Below are positions 21,106 through 30,494 of a DNA stretch of 64,000 nt, one piece after another. This DNA comes from Mycobacterium neglectum (GTDB lineage: Bacteria > Actinomycetota > Actinomycetes > Mycobacteriales > Mycobacteriaceae). Made by a program: the position numbers and the translations under genes. Below the pieces are notes generated by a model. It saw only the letters and a list, made by a program, of their open reading frames with translations, was not told the origin of the DNA and did no database searches. Numbering within the stretch: position 1 is the stretch's first letter; each line of letters begins with the position of its first letter. The stretch covers positions 1 through 64,000 of the forward strand of contig NZ_NVQE01000020.1 of the NCBI RefSeq assembly GCF_002591975.1. Direction: 5' to 3'.

Positions 21106-22116
21106 CTAGATCCCGTCCGGATCGCCCGCGAATCCGTCGGCTGCCTTCTGCGCCAGTTCGATGGCACTCCGAGCCCATTCCGGGGCAGCCTCGGCAAGCC
21201 CGCAGGCCGGGGTGACGCCGATCCGCTCACGAAGCACCGACCGCGCGAATCCGAGCCGGTCGGTGATGGCGACGGCCGCCTTCGCGACCTCCTCGAACGA
21301 CGGGCGCGCAGCGGGTGCGGTCGAAGGGACGACCCCGAGCAGCACCACGCGACCGCTTTCGACGAACTCGCCGACGCCATCGAGATCGGCTGCGGCCAGG
21401 GTGGACACGTCGACGGATACGGCATGAACAGAGCTGCGCTGCAACAGGGTCCACGGCAGATCGGCGGCGCAACTGTGCAACACCACCTCGGCGCCTACCG
21501 CCGCGATGCAGTCATCGATCAGCCCGATCGCGACGGGCTCGTCGACTGGGTGCACGGGCGTGAAGCTGGTCACCCCGGACAGCCGCCCCTGAAGCGCCGC
21601 GGGCAACAGCGGTTCGTCGAACTGCACCACCACCGTGGTGTCCAGCCGCCTGGCGACCTCGGCCCGGTGCTGTGCCACGCCTTCGGCCAGTGAGGCGGTC
21701 AGGTCACGCACGGCGCCCGCGTCCGTAATCGCGCGATGCCCGCCTGATAACTCCAACTGAGCAGCCAGTGTGATCGGGCCCGCTGATTGAACCTTCACCG
21801 GGCGCGTGCTGCCACGCAGGCCGGCGTTCTCCCATGCCTCTTCGAGCGCATCGAGGTCCTCGTTGAGCAGGCTGACCGCCCGTCGCATCACCGCGCTACG
21901 GCCAGGCGCGATCCGGTAGCCACGCGGCACGGTATCGATGCCGATGTCGACCAGCAGCGCGCCGGCGCGCCCGATCATGTCCGCACCGACGCCTCGAGCG
22001 GGCAACTCAACGAGATGCGGCAGGGTGTGCAGTTCACCGACCACAATCTCGGCAGATTGACGGGCCGAGGTGCCTGGCCACGATCCGATGCCGGTAGCGG
22101 CGGCGAAAACACTCAC
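21106..22116 (-). CDS. MetE-like (cobalamin-independent methionine synthase II fold) protein
   Basis: A 336-aa protein equivalent to only the C-terminal catalytic barrel of MetE, orthologous to M. tuberculosis Rv3015c. It has the catalytic-domain pieces QFDEPLLP, VLHSCAADLPW (zinc-type His/Cys) and TPACGLAEAAPEWA (zinc-type Cys). Full MetE has a second N-terminal barrel, absent here, so true methionine synthase activity is doubtful. A zinc-dependent methyl or thiol transfer is more likely. The stop abuts the ArsR operator region. Confidence 0.85.
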   Translation of the reverse strand: MSVFAAATGIGSWPGTSARQSAEIVVGELHTLPHLVELPARGVGADMIGRAGALLVDIGIDTVPRGYRIAPGRSAVMRRAVSLLNEDLDALEEAWENAGLRGSTRPVKVQSAGPITLAAQLELSGGHRAITDAGAVRDLTASLAEGVAQHRAEVARRLDTTVVVQFDEPLLPAALQGRLSGVTSFTPVHPVDEPVAIGLIDDCIAAVGAEVVLHSCAADLPWTLLQRSSVHAVSVDVSTLAAADLDGVGEFVESGRVVLLGVVPSTAPAARPSFEEVAKAAVAITDRLGFARSVLRERIGVTPACGLAEAAPEWARSAIELAQKAADGFAGDPDGI

Positions 22117-22173
22117 TCGTTGAACACTATTCGATAGGGCTAATCTCGATCAGGAAGGGTTGGGAGGTACGCC

Positions 22174-22815
22174 ATGCCCGTAGCGGCCAGGCCGTTGATG
22201 GTCTGGGGCGTGGCGGCGGTCCTGGCCGCAGGGTGTACCCAGTCGGTCACGGGTACGGCGGTACGGGCGGTCCCCGGCCTCGATGAGGATTCGCTGTCTC
22301 CAGTCGACGTTGAGAAGGTCGTGCTCGGCCAGTCGCAGATGCGCGCGATCACCGGGGCAGGCGAGGACCTCTCGATTATTCCAAGCATGGACGGCAAGAT
22401 CCCCGTCGACATCGATCCACTCGTCAAAAGCGCTCCCCCACAATGTGAATGGCTGTTCGCAGACACCAAGACCTTCGGTCCCGATGTGGAGGAATTCCAC
22501 AAGACCACGTTTCAGAATCCCCCCGACGGCGCCCAGATCTCGGAGGCGGTGGCGGCCTACCGCGACCCGGGCACGGCCCGTTCTGCTTTCGATGATCTCG
22601 TCAGGCAAGTCGATGACTGCCGCTCAACCACTTTGGGAGAGGCGCTCGTCGGCGAATGGACGGTCACGGCCGACGCACTGAAGACCCGTCCGGGTGCCTG
22701 CGGTCGCGACTACCGCGTGAAATCGGTGGTGCTGGTCGAGGTCACGTTCTGCCACTTCCCCGGCTCGGTACCCGACATCGTGATGACGAACATCCTCGCG
22801 AACGTGCCGGAGTGA
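22174..22815 (+). CDS. Lipoprotein with PknH-like sensor domain
   Basis: Signal peptide with lipobox LAAGC (lipidated Cys at residue 21), so it is anchored in the cell envelope. The mature part has paired cysteines (PPQCEWLF, DDCRST, GACGRD, TFCHF) spaced as in the extracytoplasmic PknH C-terminal sensor fold shared by LpqQ/LppH-like lipoproteins. The ligand is unknown. A GGGAGGT ribosome-binding site precedes the ATG. The gene ends convergent with mnmA. Confidence 0.82.
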   Translation: MPVAARPLMVWGVAAVLAAGCTQSVTGTAVRAVPGLDEDSLSPVDVEKVVLGQSQMRAITGAGEDLSIIPSMDGKIPVDIDPLVKSAPPQCEWLFADTKTFGPDVEEFHKTTFQNPPDGAQISEAVAAYRDPGTARSAFDDLVRQVDDCRSTTLGEALVGEWTVTADALKTRPGACGRDYRVKSVVLVEVTFCHFPGSVPDIVMTNILANVPE

Positions 22816-22821
22816 TCGCCG

Positions 22822-23889
22822 CTAGCGCGTGATGGTTGCGCTGCCCAGTACTTCGTCACCGTCGGGGTCGGGACGGTAGAGCACCATGGTCTGTCCGGAT
22901 GCCACACCGCGAATCGCGGTGCGCAGTTCGACGATCAGCTGCCCGTCGCGCAGTTCGGCGACGCCGTCACCGATCCCACCGTGCGCGCGGACCTGCACCT
23001 GGCATTCCACCGGGCCCGTCGGCGCGACGCCGGAGGTGAACACCGGCCGTTCGCCGGTCAGCTGCCAGACGTCGAGGTCCGCGGCCTTCCCGACGTGCAC
23101 CGTGCCGCTGTCGGCGTCGATGCCCGTGACATACCGCGGCTGCCCATCGGAGCCGGGTCCGGCAATACCCAAACCCTTGCGCTGACCGACGGTGAAGCCG
23201 TGAACACCCTCGTGTTCGGCGAGTACCGTTCCGCCCGCGTCGACCACCGTTCCACGGCGAACACCGATCCGTGCGCCGAGAAACGCACGCGTATCGCCCG
23301 AGGGGATGAAGCAGATGTCGTGGCTGTCCGGCTTCTCGGCGACCGCCAACCCTCGGCTCGCCGCTTCCTCGCGGATCTGCGGCTTGGGGGTGTCGCCGAC
23401 CGGAAATACGGCATGACGCAGCTGGTCGGCGGTCAGCACTGCGAGCACGTAGGACTGGTCCTTGTCGGCATCTACTGCGCGACGGAGCTGTCCGCCGGAC
23501 AGCCGCGCGTAGTGGCCAGTGGCCACGGCGTCGAAGCCAAGAGCCAGCGCGCGAGCCGCCAACGCGGAGAACTTGATTCGCTCATTGCACCGTACGCAGG
23601 GGTTCGGAGTCTCACCGCGGGCGTAGGACGAAACGAAATCGTCGACCACGTCTTCTTTGAATCTGTCGGCGAAATCCCATACGTAGAAAGGGATGTCGAG
23701 AACATCGGCGACCCGCCGGGCATCGCCGGCGTCTTCCTTGGAGCAGCAGCCCCGCGATCCGGTGCGCAGCGTGCCGGGAGCCGACGAGAGCGCCAGGTGT
23801 ACACCGACCACGTCGTGACCAGCGTCGACCATCCGGGCGGCCGCCACCGAGGAGTCCACGCCACCGCTCATCGCCACGAGTACGCGCAC
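22822..23889 (-). CDS. mnmA: tRNA-specific 2-thiouridylase
   Basis: Installs sulfur at U34 of tRNA Glu, Gln and Lys. PP-loop SGGVDSS at 8-14, nucleophilic Cys101 (VRCNERIKF) and second catalytic Cys193 (HDICFIPSG), then a C-terminal beta-barrel with the [18 protein letters not shown] linker upstream. Length 355 aa. GTG start sharing one base with the stop of the cysteine desulfurase gene, which supplies the persulfide sulfur; this is a functional operon. Confidence 0.97.
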   Translation of the reverse strand: MRVLVAMSGGVDSSVAAARMVDAGHDVVGVHLALSSAPGTLRTGSRGCCSKEDAGDARRVADVLDIPFYVWDFADRFKEDVVDDFVSSYARGETPNPCVRCNERIKFSALAARALALGFDAVATGHYARLSGGQLRRAVDADKDQSYVLAVLTADQLRHAVFPVGDTPKPQIREEAASRGLAVAEKPDSHDICFIPSGDTRAFLGARIGVRRGTVVDAGGTVLAEHEGVHGFTVGQRKGLGIAGPGSDGQPRYVTGIDADSGTVHVGKAADLDVWQLTGERPVFTSGVAPTGPVECQVQVRAHGGIGDGVAELRDGQLIVELRTAIRGVASGQTMVLYRPDPDGDEVLGSATITR

Positions 23890-25109
23890 TATTCGGCCGC
23901 TCCCAAACTTGCCAGCGCCGCCTGTCGCGCCCGCTCAACCGCGGCGGGTAGGACCGCCAGTGCGGCCTCGACATCGGAGTCGCTGCTGGTGTGGCCCAAC
24001 GACAATCGCAGCGAACCACGCGCGCTGGCGGGATCGGCGCCCATCGCAATCAGGACGTGGGAGGGCTGCGCCACACCGGCGGTACACGCGGATCCGGTCG
24101 AGCATTCGACACCCTTGGCGTCGAGCAGCATCAGCAGCGAGTCGCCCTCGCAGCCGCGGAACGTGAAGTGGGTGTTGCCGGGCAGTCGGTCCGCACCTGT
24201 CGCACCGTTGAGTTGCGCATCGTCGATGCTCGACAACACACCGTTGATCAGGCGGTCCCGCAGTTCGGCGACGCGGGCGCTGTTGGCCTCCAGACCCTCC
24301 ACCGCGATTCGCGCAGCGGCGGCCATCGCGATGGCGCCGGCGACATCGGGTGTGCCCGAACGGACGTCGCGTTCCTGACCACCGCCATGGAGTAACGGCA
24401 CACATGCCGTGTCGCGGCGCAACAGTAGCGCCCCGACACCGGTGGGTCCGCCGAATTTGTGTGCGGCGATGCTCATGGCGGACAGTCCACTCGCGGTGAA
24501 GTCGACCGGTATCTGACCCACGGCCTGCACGGCATCGCTGTGCATCGGAATGTCGAATTCAGCGGCGATCGCGGCAAGTTCGGCGATCGGCATGATTGTG
24601 CCGACCTCGTTGTTGGCCCACATGACCGTGACCAGCGCGACATCGTCGTGGTTTTTCAGCGCATCACGCAGAGCCGACGTCGATACCGATCCGTCGGCCT
24701 CGACAGGCAGCCAGGTCACGTCGGCACCCTCGTGGTCGACGAGCCACTCGACGGCATCGAGCACCGCATGGTGTTCGACTCCAGTGGTGATGATGCGTCG
24801 GCGGCGCGGATCCCCGTCCCGACGGGCCCAGTAGATGCCCTTGACGGCGAGGTTGTCGCTCTCGGTCCCGCCCGCGGTGAAGATCACCTCGGACGGCCGC
24901 GCACCGAGGAGCTTGGCGAGCGTCTCGCGGGCCTCCTCCATGCGCCGGCGAGCCGTTCGTCCGGTGCCGTGCAGTGAGGATGCATTGCCGACCGTCGCCA
25001 GCACAGACGTCATCGCTTCGATGGCAGCAGGGTGCATGGGAGTGGTGGCGGCGTGGTCCAGATAGACCGGCAACGAACCGCTGGCGCGAAGATCATCTGG
25101 CGAGGTCAT
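23889..25109 (-). CDS. iscS: Cysteine desulfurase (IscS/NifS class)
   Basis: PLP enzyme releasing sulfur from cysteine as an enzyme persulfide for tRNA thiolation and Fe-S clusters. PLP Lys218 lies in SIAAHKFGG; the mobile-loop catalytic Cys342 is in SACTAG. The N-terminal YLDHAATTP is typical. Length 406 aa, about 13 residues longer at the N-terminus than M. tuberculosis Rv3025c. It is immediately upstream of mnmA with a one-base overlap, which makes MnmA its likely sulfur acceptor. Confidence 0.96.
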   Translation of the reverse strand: MTSPDDLRASGSLPVYLDHAATTPMHPAAIEAMTSVLATVGNASSLHGTGRTARRRMEEARETLAKLLGARPSEVIFTAGGTESDNLAVKGIYWARRDGDPRRRRIITTGVEHHAVLDAVEWLVDHEGADVTWLPVEADGSVSTSALRDALKNHDDVALVTVMWANNEVGTIMPIAELAAIAAEFDIPMHSDAVQAVGQIPVDFTASGLSAMSIAAHKFGGPTGVGALLLRRDTACVPLLHGGGQERDVRSGTPDVAGAIAMAAAARIAVEGLEANSARVAELRDRLINGVLSSIDDAQLNGATGADRLPGNTHFTFRGCEGDSLLMLLDAKGVECSTGSACTAGVAQPSHVLIAMGADPASARGSLRLSLGHTSSDSDVEAALAVLPAAVERARQAALASLGAAE

Positions 25110-25156
25110 AGCCGTTCCATGGTAGCCGCCGCGGATCGGCCGGCCAGATGCCGTGG

Positions 25157-25987
25157 TCAGGCCACCAGCGCGTGCCCCTGCGCGGAGCTCGACGTGTCAC
25201 CGCGTACCGCGGATTCGCAGCGGGCGGCCAGGTCGCGGCGATCGGACCCCGGCAACTGCAGCGATTCGACGTGCACGGCCACGATCGTGCGCTGTGCGGT
25301 GATGAGGCGCCGGATGGACGCGAGCAATGTGTCGTCACCGACATAGGCGGCGATGGTCGACGGCCGGCCGTCGCGGCGGTGGTAGCTCAGCCGCAGCGGT
25401 TGGACCGGCCTGCCCGCGTCCACCGCGGCCTGGAACATCGCGGGGCGGAACTGGCCGTACGCCAGGCCGCACCACGTGGTGCCTTCGGGGAACGCGACGA
25501 CCGTCTGACCGGCCTGCAACCGGCCGGCGATCATGGAGACGACGTCGGGCAGGCGCCGCAGGTTGTCCCGGTCGATCGGGATGACCTTCATCAGCCGCGC
25601 CAGAAACCCCAGCCCCGGCCAGTCGATCATTTCGGATTTGGCGACGAACCGTCCGGGCAGGACGGAGCCGATCGCGAAGATGTCGACCCACGACACATGG
25701 CCGCTGACCACCAGCACGCCTTGCAGATTGCGAATCGGTCCGCCGGACACCGTGATTCGCACGCCCAGACAGCGCAACATCAGTCGGCAATAGCTGCGCT
25801 GCACATGAGAGCGGCCTGGAACCGGAATAGCCAGTAGCGGCACGGCTGACAGCAGCAGCAAGGCGAAGATGGCGCGTATCGCGACGCGCCAGGCAACCAC
25901 CATCCGCTGTCCGGCCGGCGCCTCCGTCGCCCTGACGCAGCTGGCGTCACAGGTGGCTCGCTGCAGCCAAGGACTGTCGATGCTCAT
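25157..25987 (-). CDS. 1-acyl-glycerol-3-phosphate acyltransferase-like (OlsA/PlsC family)
   Basis: Membrane-associated acyltransferase with HX4D motif (His97-Asp102, SGHVSWVD) and a PEGTT motif ([10 protein letters not shown]) in the acyltransferase fold. A hydrophobic segment (about residues 33-55) anchors it. It overlaps by four bases (ATGA) with an upstream GNAT-type gene of the OlsB family. The pair resembles OlsB/OlsA, which N-acylate and then O-acylate ornithine to make ornithine lipids, though ordinary phosphatidate synthesis is equally possible for this gene. M. tuberculosis counterpart Rv3026c. Confidence 0.88.
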   Translation of the reverse strand: MSIDSPWLQRATCDASCVRATEAPAGQRMVVAWRVAIRAIFALLLLSAVPLLAIPVPGRSHVQRSYCRLMLRCLGVRITVSGGPIRNLQGVLVVSGHVSWVDIFAIGSVLPGRFVAKSEMIDWPGLGFLARLMKVIPIDRDNLRRLPDVVSMIAGRLQAGQTVVAFPEGTTWCGLAYGQFRPAMFQAAVDAGRPVQPLRLSYHRRDGRPSTIAAYVGDDTLLASIRRLITAQRTIVAVHVESLQLPGSDRRDLAARCESAVRGDTSSSAQGHALVA

Positions 25988-26844
25988 GACGTCATTCCGT
26001 CGGCGATCGCGCTCGCTGCCCCAACAGACCTGAGCCGTCGCAGGTACCGGATGTCGGCCTGCCGTTTGTCCAGCAGCGCAGGGAAATCGCCCACTCCGAA
26101 GTCGGGATCATGGGCGGGATCGCCGCACACCTGCGCGCCGAGCCGCAGGTAGCCCCGCATCAGCGGGGGTACGGCCACCCGGGCGGGCGGATCGATGTCG
26201 TCGAGGCCCCTGCCGTCGACCGTCACCGGCCGGTACGGGTACACGGTGTGCCCTGCGGGTGCTGCGTGGCGGCGGCGGACGAAGTCCCGCACACCGCGGA
26301 TCTGGCTGCCGGGTGCGGTGTCGTCCGCACCGGCGACGGGCACCGACACACAACCCGTCACGTAGTCGTAGCCACTGCGGTCCAGGTAGGCCAGGATGCC
26401 AGCCCACATCAGCAGCACTACGCCACCGTTGCGGTGATCCTCGCGGACAACCGCGCGGCCCATCTCGACCAGTGAGGGCCGCAGCGCGTCGAGGCCGGCC
26501 ACCTCGAATTCGGTTGCGGTGTAGAGGCCGCCGGCGGCGATGGCACCAGGAGGCGGCAGCATCCGGTAGCAGCCGACGAGTTCGCCCGAGTTGTCCTCGC
26601 GGACCAGCAGGTGGTCGCAGTGCTCGTCGAAGCGATCGGCGTCACGGCCGTCGTGGAATTCCGGGCTGGCTCCGGTCAGGACGAATCCGGGCTCGGAGGT
26701 GAACACGTGGTGACGTAGGCGCTGCGCATCCTCGATGAGCGCAGGGTCGGTAGACAGCAGCAGGGTGTAGCGCGGTAACGATGATGAAGCTCCGGCTCCA
26801 TCGGCGATTTCGTCGGGGGCGATGAGTACAGAAGCTCTGCTCAT
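25984..26844 (-). CDS. OlsB-like N-acyltransferase (GNAT fold)
   Basis: Belongs to the ornithine-acyl-ACP N-acyltransferase/hemolysin-like GNAT family: RLRHHVFTSEPGF, DRFDEHCDHLLVREDNSGELVGCYRML, LVEMGRAVVREDHRNGGVVLLMWAGI. Expected to transfer an acyl group to an amine, possibly ornithine, as first step of an aminolipid. The M. tuberculosis equivalent is Rv3027c. The start is uncertain: ATG 26844 is used; ATG 26865 and GTG 26943 are in frame and no strong ribosome-binding site separates them. It overlaps the O-acyltransferase gene by four bases. Confidence 0.8.
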   Translation of the reverse strand: MSRASVLIAPDEIADGAGASSSLPRYTLLLSTDPALIEDAQRLRHHVFTSEPGFVLTGASPEFHDGRDADRFDEHCDHLLVREDNSGELVGCYRMLPPPGAIAAGGLYTATEFEVAGLDALRPSLVEMGRAVVREDHRNGGVVLLMWAGILAYLDRSGYDYVTGCVSVPVAGADDTAPGSQIRGVRDFVRRRHAAPAGHTVYPYRPVTVDGRGLDDIDPPARVAVPPLMRGYLRLGAQVCGDPAHDPDFGVGDFPALLDKRQADIRYLRRLRSVGAASAIADGMTS

Positions 26845-26966
26845 TGCTGCACGGTCGCCCAGGCGCATCTCCGGCTGGCATCGGGCGCGTGACGTGTCTG
26901 TGAGCGCTAGATGACGAGTGGGCGTTTCTGTGTGCAAGAACACATGTCGTAGGTGGCAGGAAGAAC

Positions 26967-27632
26967 TCAGCTGTCGATGAACACCACGTTCTCCCCGACG
27001 GGGTTACGAGGTGTCCGCAGCTGGTTGGCCGGAAATGCAGGGTCGGCGTAACCCAGCGCCAGACCGCAGAGAATCTGCAGTTCGTCCGGGATGTCCAGCT
27101 GTTCGCGGAGCACGTCGGGAAAATGGGCGATCGACACCTGCAAGCAGGTTCCCAGCCCGCGCTCGGTCAGCGCGAGCACCAGCGTCTGCAGGAACATCCC
27201 CACGGCAAGGCTGTCGGCGTCGCCCAGATCGCGGTGCATGCAGACCACGCCCGCCACCGGTGCGCGGAAGAACTCCCAGTTGCGCAACTGTGCGATGCGG
27301 CGCCCCTCGGCGTCGTCGCGGGCGATGTCCATGGACCCGTACACCAGCGCACCGATCTCGGAGCGCAGCCGCGCAAAGCCTTCCGGCAGCCCCACCGTGG
27401 CGGGATATCCGGTCGAAGCCCGTTCCAGTAGCGCCTCGACCAGCCGGTCGCGGCGCGGCCCCGTCGCCAGGAACAGCCGCCACGGCTGGATGTTGGAGTT
27501 CGACGGTGCACGCATCGCCAGCGCGAGCGCCTCGTCGAGAAGATCCCGCGGGACCGGCTTGTCGCGGAGGAACATCCGGGTGGAGTGGCGCTCGGTGACA
27601 ACTTTGGCCAGTTCACTTGCGGGTTCGCTCAT
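26967..27632 (-). CDS. Nitroreductase family protein
   Basis: FMN-dependent nitroreductase-fold oxidoreductase, 221 aa. N-terminal ERHSTRMFLRDKPVP and APSNSNIQPWRLFLATG bind FMN phosphate; the RGLGTCLQVSIAHFPDVLREQL helix and GLALGYADP near the C-terminus complete the fold. Physiological substrate unknown. It stands alone, on the same strand as the OlsB-like gene but separated by over 100 bases. Confidence 0.9.
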   Translation of the reverse strand: MSEPASELAKVVTERHSTRMFLRDKPVPRDLLDEALALAMRAPSNSNIQPWRLFLATGPRRDRLVEALLERASTGYPATVGLPEGFARLRSEIGALVYGSMDIARDDAEGRRIAQLRNWEFFRAPVAGVVCMHRDLGDADSLAVGMFLQTLVLALTERGLGTCLQVSIAHFPDVLREQLDIPDELQILCGLALGYADPAFPANQLRTPRNPVGENVVFIDS

Positions 27633-27692
27633 ACGTCCAGAATGGCGCGCAGCGGTGTCCTGCGCACCCTTGAAAACCCGTAGTCGCGGACG

Positions 27693-27735
27693 TAAAAACC
27701 CCCGAACACTCGAGGTGTCGGGGGTCTTTACTGGC
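27693..27735 (-). terminator. Intrinsic terminator of etfBA
   Basis: A hairpin with ACCCCCGA paired to TCGGGGGT, plus a short inner stem with one bulged base, is followed on the minus strand by five T residues. It begins about 20 bases after the etfA stop. Confidence 0.85.
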
Positions 27736-27744
27736 TCGGCGGAA

Positions 27745-28701
27745 TCAGCCCTTGCGAGCCTTGACCTTCTCGGTCAGCTGCGGCGTGACCTTGAACAGGT
27801 CGCCGACGATGCCGAGGTCGGCGATCTCGAAGATCGGCGCCTCTTCGTCCTTGTTGACCGCGATGATCGTCTTGGACGTCTGCATCCCAGCGCGGTGCTG
27901 GATCGCTCCGGAGATGCCCAGTGCGATGTACAGCTGCGGCGACACGGTCTTGCCGGTCTGACCCACCTGGAACTGACCCGGGTAGTAGCCGGAGTCGACC
28001 GCGGCGCGCGACGCGCCCACTGCGGCGCCGAGCGAGTCGGCCAATTCCTCGACCACGCTGAAGTTCTCGGCGCTGCCGACACCACGACCGCCGGACACGA
28101 CGACGGTGGCCTCGGTGAGCTCTGGGCGGTCGCCGGCCACGGCCGGTTCGCGCTTGATGATCTTGGTGGCGTTCTCGGCCTGCGCAGGCACCTCGACACT
28201 GACGACCTCACCCGCACCGTCGGCGGGTTCGGCATCAATGGCGCCGGGACGAACGGTGATCACGGCCAGCTCGCCGGTGGACTCGGCCTCGACGGAGAAC
28301 GCGCCACCAAAGATGGAGTGGATGGCCTTGCCGCCGTCCTGGACGTCGACGACGTCGGTCAGCACACCCGCACCGATGCGTGCGGCCAGCCGGCCGGCGA
28401 TCTCCTTGCCGTCCGCGGACGCGGCCAGCACCACACCTGCCGGGGCGGCGGACTCCACGAGCGAGGCCAGCACATCCACGTACGGAGTGATGAGGTAGCC
28501 CTCGGCGTCATCGGATTCGGCGACGTAGATCTTGGCCGCACCCGCAGCCTTGAGCGCGTCGGTCAGCGGTTCGGCCGTGCCCGGCTTACCCACCACAACG
28601 GCGGAGGGCTCGCCCAATTTACGTGCGGCGGTGATCAGTTCGGCGGTGACCTTCTTCGGGGCACCTTCAGCGTGCTCAACGAGCACAAGTACTTCAGCCA
28701 T
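27745..28701 (-). CDS. etfA: Electron transfer flavoprotein alpha subunit
   Basis: FAD-binding subunit of ETF, which collects electrons from acyl-CoA dehydrogenases and passes them to ETF-quinone oxidoreductase. The C-terminal FAD motif [20 protein letters not shown] is followed by the conserved [18 protein letters not shown] segment. Length 318 aa. It lies 41 bases after etfB and ends before a good intrinsic terminator. Confidence 0.97.
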   Translation of the reverse strand: MAEVLVLVEHAEGAPKKVTAELITAARKLGEPSAVVVGKPGTAEPLTDALKAAGAAKIYVAESDDAEGYLITPYVDVLASLVESAAPAGVVLAASADGKEIAGRLAARIGAGVLTDVVDVQDGGKAIHSIFGGAFSVEAESTGELAVITVRPGAIDAEPADGAGEVVSVEVPAQAENATKIIKREPAVAGDRPELTEATVVVSGGRGVGSAENFSVVEELADSLGAAVGASRAAVDSGYYPGQFQVGQTGKTVSPQLYIALGISGAIQHRAGMQTSKTIIAVNKDEEAPIFEIADLGIVGDLFKVTPQLTEKVKARKG

Positions 28702-28742
28702 AGGTCTTCGATGTCTTTCTGGGTTCTTTTCGGCGTTCGGGG

Positions 28743-29534
28743 CTAGATGATTTTTTGAGCGACGAGGTACTCGGCAACCTTTGCGCCGCCTTCACCTTCG
28801 TCGGTGATCTTCTCGCCCGCGGTCTTGGGCGGCTTCGGGGTCGACGCGAGCACCTTCGTGCCGGCGTTGGCAACACCTACCTCGTCGGCCTCGACGCCGA
28901 TCTCCGCCAGCGTCAGCGTCGTCACTTCCTTCTTCTTCGCGGCCATGATGCCCTTGAAGGACGGGAAGCGAGGTTCGTTGATCTTCTCGTTCACGCTGAC
29001 CACCGCGGGCAGCGGCGCCTCGACGGTGAACACGCCGTCGTCGGTCTCGCGCTCGCCGGTGACCTTGCCGCCCTCGACCGTCACCTTGCGCAGGTGAGTC
29101 AGCTGCGGCAGACCCAGGTACTCGGCCACGATCGCGGGCACCGCGCCGCCGACTCCGTCGGTCGCCTCGTTGCCGGCGATGACCAGCTCGGTGCCTTCGA
29201 TGGTGCCAAGCGCCCGGGCGATCGCCCAGCCGGTCTGGACCATGTCAGATCCATGCATACCCTCGTCGACGAGGTGCACCGCCTTGTCGGCGCCCATCGA
29301 CAGCGCCTTGCGGATTGCCTCGGTTGCGCGCTCCGGACCGGCTGTGAGCACTGTCACAGTGCTCTCGCCGCCTTCCTTTTCCTTGATCAGCAGCGCCTCC
29401 TCGACGGCGCGCTCGTTGATCTCGTCGAGCACGGCATCGGCCGCCTCACGGTCGAGAGTGAAATCGCCGTCGGACAGCTTGCGCTCCGACCAGGTGTCAG
29501 GGACCTGTTTGATCAGGACCACGATGTTCGTCAT
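28743..29534 (-). CDS. etfB: Electron transfer flavoprotein beta subunit
   Basis: AMP-binding beta subunit of ETF. N-terminal NIVVLIKQVPDTWSE and the ETF-beta signature region (VSVNEKINEPRFPSFKGIMAAKKK, the adenine-binding and recognition loop) are intact. ATG 29534 is chosen, giving 263 aa; the frame continues further but without family sequence. Heads the etfBA operon; a palindrome upstream may bind a fatty-acid-responsive regulator. Confidence 0.97.
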   Translation of the reverse strand: MTNIVVLIKQVPDTWSERKLSDGDFTLDREAADAVLDEINERAVEEALLIKEKEGGESTVTVLTAGPERATEAIRKALSMGADKAVHLVDEGMHGSDMVQTGWAIARALGTIEGTELVIAGNEATDGVGGAVPAIVAEYLGLPQLTHLRKVTVEGGKVTGERETDDGVFTVEAPLPAVVSVNEKINEPRFPSFKGIMAAKKKEVTTLTLAEIGVEADEVGVANAGTKVLASTPKPPKTAGEKITDEGEGGAKVAEYLVAQKII

Positions 29535-29606
29535 GAGTCTGGTTCGTCCTCCTCGAAGGGGCCGATGACCGGCCCGCAATACCACGTTTCAAGCAACCAC
29601 CATTAT

Positions 29607-29622
29607 GTTACCCGCGAGTAAC
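29607..29622. promoter_or_regulatory. Palindrome upstream of etfBA
   Basis: GTTACCCGCGAGTAAC: arms GTTAC and GTAAC around CCGCGA, with a CGCG centre. It lies 72 bases upstream of the etfB start and between etfB and the divergent MGLP methyltransferase. The shape fits a TetR-family operator; the regulator is not identified. Confidence 0.55.
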
Positions 29623-29729
29623 TTATGCTGGATCGCACTAGCACCATAGCTGGTCGAAGTTTGTGTTCTAGCAGCACGTAGGCGGTGAACAGTTCGCCAG
29701 TGAGCCGTTTCACGTTAGCCTGCCTTCCA

Positions 29730-30494
29730 ATGAGCGCATTCGTCACTGATGGTCCGGACCTCCCTTTGACCGGCGAACGCACGGTTCCGGACCTGGCGGA
29801 GGAGAACTATTGGTTCCGCCGCCATGAGGTCGTTTACGAACGGCTGGCTGACCGCTGCGCGGGTCGCGACGTGCTGGAAGCGGGCTGCGGCGAGGGTTAC
29901 GGCGCCGACCTGATCGCCGACGTGGCGCGCCGGGTCATCGGGCTGGACTATGACGAATCAGCGGTCGCCCACGTCCGTGCCCGCTACCCGCGCGTGCAGA
30001 TGCATCACGGAAATCTCGCCGAGCTTCCGCTCGATGGGGGCGCCGTCGATGTCGTTGTCAATTTCCAGGTGATCGAACACCTGTGGGACCAAGGGCAATT
30101 CGTCGCGGAATGTTTGCGGGTTTTACGACCCGGCGGGGTGTTGTTGATGTCAACGCCCAACCGGATCACCTTCTCCCCCGGCCGAGACACCCCGATCAAC
30201 CCGTTCCACACCAGGGAGTTGAACGCCGCCGAGCTGACCGAACTACTCAGCGATGCCGGTTTCTCCGTGGAATCGATGCTCGGGGTCTTTCATGGCCCGC
30301 GCCTGGTCGAGCTCGACGAGCGCCATGGCGGATCCATCATCGACGCACAGATTGCGCGCGCACTGGCCGACGCACCATGGCCCGCCGACCTGCTCGACGA
30401 CGTCGCATCGGTGACAACCGCCGACTTCGACCTGACCGCCGACAAAGACATCGACGACAGCCTCGACCTCGTGGCGATAGCGGTACGACCATGA
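29730..30494 (+). CDS. SAM-dependent methyltransferase of the MGLP cluster (Rv3030-like)
   Basis: Class I Rossmann methyltransferase with SAM motif VLEAGCGEGYG (48-58), followed by IGLDYDESAV and the post-motif VVNFQVIEHLWDQGQFV. Orthologue of Rv3030 in the methylglucose lipopolysaccharide cluster, where it is thought to methylate the polysaccharide. 254 aa. The ATG follows a TAGCCT -10-like hexamer by 8 bases with no ribosome-binding site, so it is probably leaderless. Overlaps the next gene by four bases (ATGA). Confidence 0.9.
   Translation: MSAFVTDGPDLPLTGERTVPDLAEENYWFRRHEVVYERLADRCAGRDVLEAGCGEGYGADLIADVARRVIGLDYDESAVAHVRARYPRVQMHHGNLAELPLDGGAVDVVVNFQVIEHLWDQGQFVAECLRVLRPGGVLLMSTPNRITFSPGRDTPINPFHTRELNAAELTELLSDAGFSVESMLGVFHGPRLVELDERHGGSIIDAQIARALADAPWPADLLDDVASVTTADFDLTADKDIDDSLDLVAIAVRP

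Noticed and set aside
22981..24378. A 465-aa plus-strand frame opposite mnmA and iscS
   Set aside because: It runs antisense to two genes with intact catalytic motifs; composition is Arg/Gly/His-rich without any domain.
27091..28746. A 551-aa plus-strand frame opposite the nitroreductase and etfA
   Set aside because: It crosses the etfBA terminator and covers two recognised genes; it is a stop-free antisense shadow.
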